From Candidatus Hydrogenedentota bacterium (lineage in GTDB: Bacteria > Hydrogenedentota > Hydrogenedentia > Hydrogenedentales > CAITNO01): DNA of 6,383 nt. A program made the position numbers and the translations under genes. Location: NCBI GenBank assembly GCA_029554925.1, contig JAKPUV010000887.1, forward strand, positions 1 through 6,383, read 5' to 3'. This document shows, one piece after another, positions 1 to 5,768 of the stretch. The notes under the pieces are model-generated. The model saw only the letters and a list, made by a program, of their open reading frames with translations, had not been told where the DNA came from and made no database searches. Every line of letters starts with the position of its first letter. Position 1 is the stretch's first letter.

Positions 1-825
1 CTGAGCGCGCGGCGCGACCGGGTCTTCGTGGCCGTGAACTGCGCGGCCCTGCCCGAGGCCCTGCTCGAGAGCGAGCTGTTCGGCCATGTCCGGGGCGCGT
101 TCACGGGCGCCGAGCGCGACAAGCAGGGGCTCTTCGCCGAAGCCGACGGGGGCACGCTCTTCCTCGACGAGATCGGCGACATGGCCCTCATCACGCAGGC
201 GAAACTCCTGCGGGTGCTGCAGAACGGCGAACTGCGCCCGGTCGGCTCCAACACGCCGCGCCGGGTGAACGTGCGGGTGATCGCCGCGACGAACCGCGAC
301 CTGCACGAGGCCGTGCGCGCGCGGGCCTTCCGCGAGGACCTGTACTTCCGGCTCAACGTGGTCCAGATACGCATCCCCCCGCTGCGCGAGCGGCTGGACG
401 CCCTGCCCGCGCTGACCGCGCATTTCATCCGCCTGGCCAACGCCCGCCATGGCCGGCGGGTTCGCGGGCTGGACGACGCCGCGGCCCAGTACCTGCGCGG
501 CTACGCTTTTCCGGGGAACGTCCGCGAGCTGGAGGGGATCGTCACGCACGGGGTCATCATGGCGGAGGGGGAGTGGATCCGGCCGGAGGACCTGCCCGAC
601 GCGGTGCGCCAGGCGCCCCCGGGCCGGCTGGCCCTGGGCTACGAGGCGCCCGCGGCCGCCGGGCTCAGCCTGGCCGGCATGGAGGCGCGGCACATCCGCG
701 ACACCCTTGCGGAATGCCGGGGCAACCAGACGGCGGCGGCAAAGCGGCTGGGCATCTCCCGCTCCACGCTCTGGCGGAAAATGCGGGAGTACGAGATTTT
801 CCCGGGGGGCGGCCCGGACGCCTGA
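1..825 (+). CDS. Sigma-54-dependent transcriptional activator, C-terminal part (5' end outside window)
   Basis: This is a bacterial enhancer-binding protein that uses ATP hydrolysis to remodel sigma-54 RNA polymerase into an open complex. The reading frame is open from base 1 with no start in view, leaving 274 residues. Visible in order are the sigma-54-contacting GAFTGA loop (94-111), Walker B with [11 protein letters not shown] (151-180), the arginine-finger region [10 protein letters not shown] (328-357), the sensor II motif PGNVREL (511-531) and a C-terminal Fis-type helix-turn-helix (694-798, containing [19 protein letters not shown]). The Walker A motif and any N-terminal receiver, PAS or GAF domain lie upstream, so the signal it senses cannot be read here. 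The layout fits an NtrC/AtoC-type response regulator, but a stand-alone activator is equally possible. The stop faces the cysC stop across 6 bases. Family assignment is very secure; the target genes are unknown. Confidence 0.96.
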   Translation: MSARRDRVFVAVNCAALPEALLESELFGHVRGAFTGAERDKQGLFAEADGGTLFLDEIGDMALITQAKLLRVLQNGELRPVGSNTPRRVNVRVIAATNRDLHEAVRARAFREDLYFRLNVVQIRIPPLRERLDALPALTAHFIRLANARHGRRVRGLDDAAAQYLRGYAFPGNVRELEGIVTHGVIMAEGEWIRPEDLPDAVRQAPPGRLALGYEAPAAAGLSLAGMEARHIRDTLAECRGNQTAAAKRLGISRSTLWRKMREYEIFPGGGPDA

Positions 826-831
826 GGCCCG

Positions 832-1443
832 CTACTTCGCGAGCACGCCCCGCGCCTCCAGGCAGGCGATGACTTGGGCGACACTCTCCTCCAGCGACAG
901 CTTCGCGGTGTCCACCGTGAGCTCCGGGTTCTCCGGGGCCTCATAGGGGGCGCTGATCCCCGTGAACTCCGGGATGACCCCCGCGCGGGCCTTCTGGTAC
1001 AGGCCCTTCGGGTCGCGGGCCTCGCAGGCCTCCAGCGAGGCGTTCACATACACTTCGATGAAGGCGTCGCCGGCGATGGCCCGCGCCTTGTCGCGGTCCG
1101 CGCGGTAGGGCGAGATGAACGCCGTCATGGCGATGAACCCCGCCTCCTGGAACAGCTTGGCCACCTCGCCGATCCGGCGGATGTTCTCCTCCCGGTCCGC
1201 GGGCGAGAAGCCCAGGTCCTTGTTCAGGCCGTGGCGCACATTGTCGCCGTCGAGGACATAGGCCTGGCAGCCGCGTTCAAAGAGCACGCACTGCACCGCC
1301 TGGGCCAGCGTGGACTTGCCCGACGCCGACAGTCCGGTGAACCACAGCACCGCGCCCCTGTGGCCGTTTTTCTTCTCGCGGTCCTCCAACGTGATCAGGC
1401 TGTGGTGCCACGTGACATTCGTTGCTTTAACGTTGTCCGCCAT
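832..1443 (-). CDS. cysC: Adenylylsulfate kinase (APS kinase)
   Basis: A complete 203-residue protein that phosphorylates adenylylsulfate (APS) with ATP to give PAPS, the activated sulfate used in sulfate assimilation or by sulfotransferases in the cytoplasm. Its length is that of a stand-alone CysC. It carries the P-loop GLSASGKST (residues 37-45), the substrate motif [11 protein letters not shown] (64-74), FISPYRADR (109-117, with the serine that is phosphorylated in some family members) and the C-terminal signature [10 protein letters not shown]...FTG (146-162). The N-terminal WHH (12-14) is also typical. I chose the ATG at 1443 because AAGGAG lies 11 bases upstream (1455-1460) and the protein start matches the family; the open frame extends further upstream without homology. 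No ATP sulfurylase (cysD, cysN or sat), PAPS reductase or sulfotransferase gene is in the window, so whether PAPS is reduced or used for sulfation cannot be decided. An extended -10 promoter lies just upstream. Confidence 0.97.
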   Translation of the reverse strand: MADNVKATNVTWHHSLITLEDREKKNGHRGAVLWFTGLSASGKSTLAQAVQCVLFERGCQAYVLDGDNVRHGLNKDLGFSPADREENIRRIGEVAKLFQEAGFIAMTAFISPYRADRDKARAIAGDAFIEVYVNASLEACEARDPKGLYQKARAGVIPEFTGISAPYEAPENPELTVDTAKLSLEESVAQVIACLEARGVLAK

Positions 1444-1454
1444 GGGATGAAAGG

Positions 1455-1460
1455 CTCCTT
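1455..1460 (-). promoter_or_regulatory. Ribosome binding site of cysC
   Basis: On the minus strand this reads AAGGAG, 11 bases before the ATG at 1443. It decides the start, because the open frame continues upstream through the intergenic region. Confidence 0.7.
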
Positions 1461-1488
1461 GTTGGTGTCCGGGGGAATCGAAAGAGGA

Positions 1489-1518
1489 ATCATAGCAGGA
1501 AACCCGGCCCCCGGGGAA
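1489..1518 (-). promoter_or_regulatory. Probable extended -10 promoter of cysC
   Basis: Read on the minus strand, TATGAT (1494 to 1489) matches five of six bases of the sigma-70 -10 consensus. It is preceded by TGC (1497 to 1495), giving the extended -10 form TGNTATGAT. A poor -35, TTCCCC, lies 18 bases further upstream (1518 to 1513), as is common for extended -10 promoters. Transcription would begin near 1482, giving a leader of about 39 bases that contains the ribosome binding site. The A+T-rich -10 stands out in a very GC-rich region. This is a pattern call without experimental support. Confidence 0.5.
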
Positions 1519-1531
1519 AACCTTCCCCCGG
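1511..1531. repeat. Short dyad overlapping the cysC -35 region
   Basis: CCGGGGAA (1511-1518) pairs with TTCCCC plus GG (1523-1528 and 1530-1531) around a four-base AACC loop, with one C bulged at 1529. The left arm contains the bases that would act as the -35 of cysC on the minus strand, so the dyad could be an operator. It has no T tract on either strand, so an intrinsic terminator is unlikely. It could also be chance in GC-rich DNA. Confidence 0.35.
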
Positions 1532-1560
1532 AGGGGATCCATCCGGCAGGCATGACCACG

Positions 1561-1587
1561 GAACACACAGAACACACGGAGCACAGG
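1561..1587. repeat. Degenerate 9-base direct repeat (GAACACACR)
   Basis: Three consecutive 9-base units read GAACACACA (1561-1569), GAACACACG (1570-1578) and GAGCACAGG (1579-1587). A weaker fourth unit, CAGCACCGC, follows, and CCACG precedes. Because 9 is a multiple of 3, any frame across it gives a repeating peptide (SVC on the minus strand), which is a repeat artefact and not a protein. Very similar short tracts occur between genes in some environmental bacterial genomes; that statement is from general familiarity and was not searched here. Confidence 0.6.
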
Positions 1588-1603
1588 CAGCACCGCAGGG
1601 CAA

Positions 1604-1689
1604 AAGACAAGGCCAGCGAGACGCTGGCGGTACGGGGGCGGGCAGGCGGGGGCTGTTGCGTGGCGCCGCCGTCCCGGCGGCCTTGTCTT
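1604..1689. repeat. Nested palindromic intergenic element
   Basis: An 86-base segment is bounded by perfect 11-base inverted arms, AAGACAAGGCC (1604-1614) and GGCCTTGTCTT (1679-1689). Within it are two perfect 7-base-pair hairpins: GCCAGCG-AGA-CGCTGGC (1612-1628) and GCCGCCG-TCC-CGGCGGC (1665-1681). The inner hairpins share a few bases with the outer arms, so the outer stem and the two small hairpins are alternative or partly competing folds. The element codes for no recognisable protein. It resembles REP/BIME or MITE-like palindromic repeats in form, but copy number in the genome is unknown. It ends about 24 bases before the likely phoH -35. Confidence 0.5.
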
Positions 1690-1712
1690 CGGGGTTCCGC
1701 TCTGCCCCGCCA

Positions 1713-1741
1713 TTGCGCGGGTGAGGCGGTTGCGCTACAAT
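1713..1741 (+). promoter_or_regulatory. Probable sigma-70 promoter of the phoH operon
   Basis: TACAAT at 1736-1741 matches five of six bases of the -10 consensus. TTGCGC at 1713-1718 keeps the TTG of a -35, with an ideal 17-base spacer between them. Transcription would start near 1748, giving a leader of about 90 bases before phoH. All four operon genes are close-packed downstream with no other promoter-sized gap, so this is the likely main promoter. It is a sequence-pattern call only. Confidence 0.5.
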
Positions 1742-1837
1742 AGTGAGTGCGCGGCCGGAGTGCCGCGTTTTGGAGAACCGGGTCCGGCCTGTTGCGGGCC
1801 CTGACAGAAGGACGCGAAGACAGCCCTGACGCACGAG

Positions 1838-2812
1838 ATGGAACTGCACAATCAGGAGGAGGCCGTGAGCCTTCTCGGCCAGAACGGCGAGTTGCGCAAG
1901 CGGCTGCAGGAGCGCGCGGGGGTGCGCATTGTGGACCGGGGGGCGAAGGTGGTCGTGATCGGGGGGGAGGAGGACGCCGCCCTGGCGGGCCGGGTGCTTT
2001 CGGGGCTGCTGGACGCGGTGCGGTCGGGGCGGGTGCCGACGGTGGCGGATGTGGACTCGGCGGTGGTGGAGGCGCGGGAGGTGGAGGCGCGGCAGCTCGG
2101 CGACATGCTCTCGCAGCGGCCCGCGGCGATCCGCGAGGACGTGCACATCCGGCCGCGCACGCGGGGCCAGCGCCGGTATCTGGACGCGATCAACGCGCAC
2201 GAGGTGACGCTGGTCATCGGTCCCGCCGGAACGGGGAAAACCTATCTGGCGATGGCGGCGGCGGTGTCGGCGCTGCTGAGCAAGCAGGTGAAGCGGCTGG
2301 TGCTGACGCGTCCGGCGGTGGAGGCGGGGGAGCGGCTGGGTTTCCTGCCGGGGGATTTGGAGCAGAAGGTGAACCCCTACCTGCGCCCGCTGTACGACGC
2401 GCTGTACGCCATGGTGGACATGGAGCGGGTGCGGCGGCTCATTGACCAGCAGTGCATCGAGGTGGCGCCGCTGGCGTTCATGCGGGGCCGCACGCTGGAC
2501 CAGGCCTTCGTCATTCTGGACGAGGCGCAGAACACGACGGCGGACCAGATGCTGATGTTTCTGACGCGGCTGGGCCAGGGGTCCCGCGCGGTAGTCACGG
2601 GCGACGTGACGCAGGTGGACCTGCCGCCGGGGATGACCTCGGGGCTGGAGGACGCCTGCCGGGTGCTCCAGGGGCTTCCGGGGATCGGCCTCGTCCAGCT
2701 CACGAGCCAGGACGTGGTGCGCAACCCGCTGGTCCAGCAGATCATCAAGGCCTACGAGGCCGACGGGGAGCGGATGCCGCACCGCGGCGGCCGGACACGG
2801 CGCGAGGGATGA
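1838..2812 (+). CDS. PhoH-like ATPase (YbeZ family)
   Basis: A 324-residue cytoplasmic P-loop ATPase of the PhoH family, matching the usual length of about 320-350. An N-terminal PhoH/KH-like region (about 1-100, with EEAVSLLG and VRIVDRG) precedes the ATPase domain. That domain has Walker A GPAGTGKT (128-135), TRPAVEAGERLGFLPGD (157-173), Walker B VILDEAQN (225-232), VTGDVTQVDLP (253-263) and DVVRNPLVQ (292-300). Members are associated with RNA handling and work with YbeY in rRNA maturation or ribosome quality control; the ybeY gene two positions downstream fits. The ATG at 1838 has no clear Shine-Dalgarno but keeps the conserved EEAxxLLG segment. An in-frame GTG at 1865 with AGGAGG five bases upstream is the alternative start (315 residues). 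The stop overlaps the next start by 4 bases (ATGA), so translation is probably coupled. The gene is often labelled phoH or ybeZ; phosphate regulation is not shown here. Confidence 0.96.
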   Translation: MELHNQEEAVSLLGQNGELRKRLQERAGVRIVDRGAKVVVIGGEEDAALAGRVLSGLLDAVRSGRVPTVADVDSAVVEAREVEARQLGDMLSQRPAAIREDVHIRPRTRGQRRYLDAINAHEVTLVIGPAGTGKTYLAMAAAVSALLSKQVKRLVLTRPAVEAGERLGFLPGDLEQKVNPYLRPLYDALYAMVDMERVRRLIDQQCIEVAPLAFMRGRTLDQAFVILDEAQNTTADQMLMFLTRLGQGSRAVVTGDVTQVDLPPGMTSGLEDACRVLQGLPGIGLVQLTSQDVVRNPLVQQIIKAYEADGERMPHRGGRTRREG

Positions 2813-5298
2813 GCATTTCCACCGGCGAGAACCCCCTCTCAGGGAGGCTGCTGCGGCCCGTGCTGGCGCGGGTCGCCGGGCGGTTCCGCGCGCGCGGCGT
2901 GCGGGCCAACCGCATGCTGCTCGCGGCGGCGTTCCTGGTCTGCGCGGCGTCGCTCACGCGCGAACCCTCGCGCGACCTGCTGGTGGGGGTGGATTTCGAG
3001 TCGCCCGTCGCCACGCGGGAGGTCCGGGCGGCGTTCTATTTCGAGGCCCCCGACCTCCAGCGCACGCAGGAGGCGCGGGAGCTGGCGATGGCGAAGGTGC
3101 CGGATTACTACCGCGTGGATGATGAGAAGGTGACGGGGCAGCTCATGGCCCTGCGGGAGCGGATTTCGCGCCTGCGGGAGGCGCGCGGCGCGGTGCTGGA
3201 GGCGGTGGCGCCCCTGCTTGCGTCCCCGCCGGCCGACCAGCCGCTGCCCGCGGCGGTTGAACGCGCCGTGCGGGCCCTGACCGCGCGCCTTCGGGAGTCC
3301 GACGCCTGGGCCGACATGCCCGCCGCGGACCTGCTGACCCCCTGGCTCATGCCGGACAAGAACAGCCTCTTCCCCCGCGCCGCAGAGGGGGGGGCGTCGG
3401 GGTCCGACGCGGCCCCGGAGGCTGCGGCGCCCACGTTTCTCGACGCGGACCGCCTGGGCTCCATGGCGCTGGACGCGCTCGGCGGGGTGCTGAACGCGGG
3501 GGTGCGCGGCGGTCAGCTCACGGAGGCCCAGCGGCAGCGCCGGGTGGTGGTGCGGCGGCAGGGGCTTTCGGGCGCGGACGCGCAGGAGGGCGCCGAGGTG
3601 GCCTACGGCGACGTGCCCACGGTGGAGGACGCGGTGCAGGCGCTGGGGGCGCGCCTGGTGACGATGGCGAAGCGGGCGACGCAGGAGCAGACGAACCTCT
3701 CCGAGGCGGACTACGCGCGGATCCAGGAGGCGGTGATGGCGGTGTGCAGCCCCCTGGTCGCCCCCACGCTTTCGGAGGACGCGGCGACGGCGACGGCGGC
3801 GCGGGCGCGGGCGGTGGAGGCGGTGCCGCCGGTGATGAAGGGGGTCGAGGCGGGCGAGATCATCCAGGACCTGGGCAAGCGCTGGAGCAAGCAGTCGCTC
3901 TCCGACGCGAAGACCTATCTCGGCATCATCCAGCGCGAGGAGCGGCCCCTGCTCCGCGTGGTGAACACGCTTTTCTCCAACCTCATCCTCACGCTAATCT
4001 CCTTTCTCGCCCTTTACAAGCTGTGCGGCCCGTCCGGGGCCGGGCCGTCCGGCCGCGCGCGCCCGGGCGACGCCCCGCCGCAGTTCGCGGTGGCTCTCAC
4101 CATGCTGTGCATGGTCCTCGTGCTGGGCCGGGTCACGTCCTACTTCGAGCCCTCGGGCTTCGTGCTGCCGGTGGCGGCGGGCGCGATCCTGTGCGCCATC
4201 CTGGTGGGCGCGCAGACGGCCGCGTTCTTCAGCGCCGTGGCGGCGGTGCTGGTCTCCGCCCAGTACCAGTACAACTGGCGGCTCATGCTCGTGGCCTGGG
4301 CGATGGCGCTGGCCGGGGCGCTCACGGTGCGCCGGGTCCGGCGGCGCAGCGACATGACCGCCGCGTCCCTCGCGGCGATGGCGGCGGGGTTCACGGCCGC
4401 GGTGGCCGCCACCCTGTCCACCGAGTCGCTGCTCGCCGAGAGCTTCATGCGGCGCCTGCTGCTCATCCTGCTGAACGGCGGCTTCTGCATGATGGCCGTG
4501 CCCGGGCTGCTTTCCCCGCTGGAGCGCTTCTTCGGGCTAACAACGGACATCACGCTGCTGGAGTACTCCGACCTGAACAGCCCGATCCTGGCGGACCTCG
4601 CCATGAAGGCGCCGGCCACCTACGCCCACAGCCTTTTCCTGGGGCAGATCGCCGAGCGCGCGGCCGACGCCATCGGGGCCAACGGCCTGCTGGCCCGCGT
4701 GTGCGCCTACTACCACGACATCGGCAAGACGCTCAACGCGGAGAGCTTTACGGAGAACCAGTCCGGGGGCAACGTGCACGACACGCTGCCGCCCGCGGAG
4801 AGCGCCGTGGTCATCCGCGAGCACGTCGCGCAGGGGGTGGAGATCGCCCGCCGCGCGGGGCTGCCCCGCGTGATCGTGGACGGGATCATCGAGCACCACG
4901 GCACCAACCGCATCAGCTTCTTTTACGAGAAGGCGGTGGAGCGGCAGGGGGCCGAGAATGTGGACGAGACGTCGTTCCGCTATCCCGGGCCGCGCCCGCA
5001 GCGGCCCGAGACCGCCATCCTCATGATCGGCGACGCGGCGGAGTCCGGGGTGCGGTCGCTCGACGCCCCGACGGAGGCGGAGGTGCTGGCGTTTGTCCGC
5101 GGCATCCTCGACTCGCGCAGCCGCGACGGCCAGTTTGACGAGTGCGACCTGACCCTGAAACAGCTCAACACCATTGCGGAGATCACGGCGGGCACGATCA
5201 TGAGCGCCCTGCACACGCGGATCAAGTACCCCACGTCGCCCATGATCCCCGCCGCAGGCGGCAAGGCCCGCGCCGCCGCCAAGGAGAAAACGGCATGA
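2809..5298 (+). CDS. 7TM-HD membrane phosphodiesterase (PgpH/YqfF type), probable cyclic di-AMP hydrolase
   Basis: An 829-residue membrane protein, somewhat longer than the usual 700-800. A basic N-terminus is followed by a membrane anchor (about 36-49) and an extracytoplasmic 7TM-HD domain (about 55-385, with VPDYYRVDD near 95-105). Next comes a multi-span region (about 388-575) and then a cytoplasmic HD hydrolase domain. The HD metal set is complete: H607, the dyad H636-D637 in YYHDIGKT, H672 in REHV, H696-H697 in EHHGTNR and D742 in MIGDAAES. In Firmicutes this family hydrolyses c-di-AMP to pApA; the same substrate here is inferred. The ATG at 2809 overlaps the phoH stop (ATGA) and matches the family N-terminus, although the frame is open further upstream inside phoH. 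Residues near 190-210 form a low-complexity Ala/Gly/Pro linker holding an 8-G run. The stop overlaps the ybeY start by 4 bases. Confidence 0.93.
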   Translation: MSISTGENPLSGRLLRPVLARVAGRFRARGVRANRMLLAAAFLVCAASLTREPSRDLLVGVDFESPVATREVRAAFYFEAPDLQRTQEARELAMAKVPDYYRVDDEKVTGQLMALRERISRLREARGAVLEAVAPLLASPPADQPLPAAVERAVRALTARLRESDAWADMPAADLLTPWLMPDKNSLFPRAAEGGASGSDAAPEAAAPTFLDADRLGSMALDALGGVLNAGVRGGQLTEAQRQRRVVVRRQGLSGADAQEGAEVAYGDVPTVEDAVQALGARLVTMAKRATQEQTNLSEADYARIQEAVMAVCSPLVAPTLSEDAATATAARARAVEAVPPVMKGVEAGEIIQDLGKRWSKQSLSDAKTYLGIIQREERPLLRVVNTLFSNLILTLISFLALYKLCGPSGAGPSGRARPGDAPPQFAVALTMLCMVLVLGRVTSYFEPSGFVLPVAAGAILCAILVGAQTAAFFSAVAAVLVSAQYQYNWRLMLVAWAMALAGALTVRRVRRRSDMTAASLAAMAAGFTAAVAATLSTESLLAESFMRRLLLILLNGGFCMMAVPGLLSPLERFFGLTTDITLLEYSDLNSPILADLAMKAPATYAHSLFLGQIAERAADAIGANGLLARVCAYYHDIGKTLNAESFTENQSGGNVHDTLPPAESAVVIREHVAQGVEIARRAGLPRVIVDGIIEHHGTNRISFFYEKAVERQGAENVDETSFRYPGPRPQRPETAILMIGDAAESGVRSLDAPTEAEVLAFVRGILDSRSRDGQFDECDLTLKQLNTIAEITAGTIMSALHTRIKYPTSPMIPAAGGKARAAAKEKTA
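5281..5286 (+). promoter_or_regulatory. Ribosome binding site of ybeY
   Basis: AAGGAG, eight bases before the ATG at 5295 and inside the last codons of the HD-protein gene. It fixes the ybeY start in a frame that is open far upstream (from 5142). Confidence 0.75.
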
Positions 5299-5768
5299 CC
5301 GAGGTCACCATCGAGACCCGAAACACCTCCGGCCGCGCGGCCGGATGCCGGCGGGACGCCCTGCGCCGCCTCGCCGCGAGAATCCTCGCCGGGCAGGGGA
5401 TGGAGGGGGCGTTCCATGTGAGCGTGCTCTTCTGCGACGACGGCTTCATCGCGGGGCTCAACCGGGAGTACCGGGGGAAGCGGGGGCCCACGGACGTGCT
5501 CTCCTTCGGCCAGGACGACGGCGCTTCCGGCCCGGAGGGCCGGGTGCTGGGCGACATTGTGATCTCGATGGACACGGTCGCCGCGCGGTGCGCCGACGAC
5601 CCCGGGGCCATGCGGGCCGAGGTGCGGCTGCTGTTCTGCCACGGGCTGCTGCACCTGCTCGGGCACGACCACGGGAACGCCGCGGAGCGCCGCGCCATGC
5701 AGGCGCTCCAGGCGCGCTATCTCGGCGTGTCCGACGCCGAGGCGTGGCGCGGGGGGAAGGCCGGGTGA
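5295..5768 (+). CDS. ybeY: Endoribonuclease / rRNA maturation factor YbeY
   Basis: A complete 157-residue protein of the UPF0054 family, matching the usual length of about 150-160. YbeY is a metal-dependent single-strand endoribonuclease needed for 16S rRNA 3'-end maturation and 70S ribosome quality control. The zinc signature HGLLHLLGHDH is at residues 116-126, with H116, H120 and H126 as expected ligands. The family motif YRGKRGPTDVLSF (59-71) and LGDIVIS (85-91) are intact, so it looks functional. The ATG at 5295 is supported by AAGGAG eight bases upstream, by the ATGA overlap with the preceding stop and by homology starting soon after. The stop overlaps the next gene's ATG by one base (TGATG). 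Position next to a PhoH-like ATPase and a CorC-type protein matches the conserved ybeZ-ybeY-ybeX grouping. Confidence 0.97.
   Translation: MTEVTIETRNTSGRAAGCRRDALRRLAARILAGQGMEGAFHVSVLFCDDGFIAGLNREYRGKRGPTDVLSFGQDDGASGPEGRVLGDIVISMDTVAARCADDPGAMRAEVRLLFCHGLLHLLGHDHGNAAERRAMQALQARYLGVSDAEAWRGGKAG

Larger units (their letters stand above)
1444..1837. other. Divergent cysC-phoH intergenic region (394 bases)
   Basis: No protein gene is supported here. From left to right it holds the cysC ribosome binding site and extended -10 promoter, a dyad at 1511-1531, a 9-base direct repeat at 1561-1587, a nested palindrome at 1604-1689, the phoH promoter at 1713-1741 and the phoH leader. Open frames crossing it on both strands are extensions of cysC or shadows of the repeats and lack family similarity. 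I saw no riboswitch or tRNA that I could name. Confidence 0.7.

Noticed and set aside
832..1443. A sulfation or sulfate-assimilation gene cluster around cysC
   Set aside because: No ATP sulfurylase, reductase or sulfotransferase gene is present in the window.
1665..1681. GC hairpin as an intrinsic terminator
   Set aside because: There is no T tract after it on either strand, and no gene ends nearby on either strand.
1444..1713. N-terminal extension of CysC through the intergenic region
   Set aside because: The extension crosses the 9-base repeat and the palindrome and has no similarity to the family, while the ATG at 1443 has a good ribosome binding site.
874..1743. Long + strand open frame (289 codons) opposite cysC
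   Set aside because: It is antisense to a clear CysC, its composition is that of a GC-rich shadow frame, and it runs through the intergenic repeats.
1490..2782. 430-codon minus-strand open frame opposite phoH
   Set aside because: It is rich in His, Arg and Pro as expected for the antisense of GC-rich coding DNA, has no recognisable motif and overlaps a well-supported PhoH gene.
2452..2808. Upstream extension of the 7TM-HD gene by 119 codons
   Set aside because: It lies wholly inside phoH in another frame and reads as low-complexity Gly/Ala/Arg; the ATG at 2809 matches the family N-terminus and gives an ATGA coupling.
3744..5138. 464-codon + strand frame inside the 7TM-HD gene
   Set aside because: It is a Gly/Arg/Ala-rich frame-shifted shadow of the HD protein; the HD frame carries all the family motifs.
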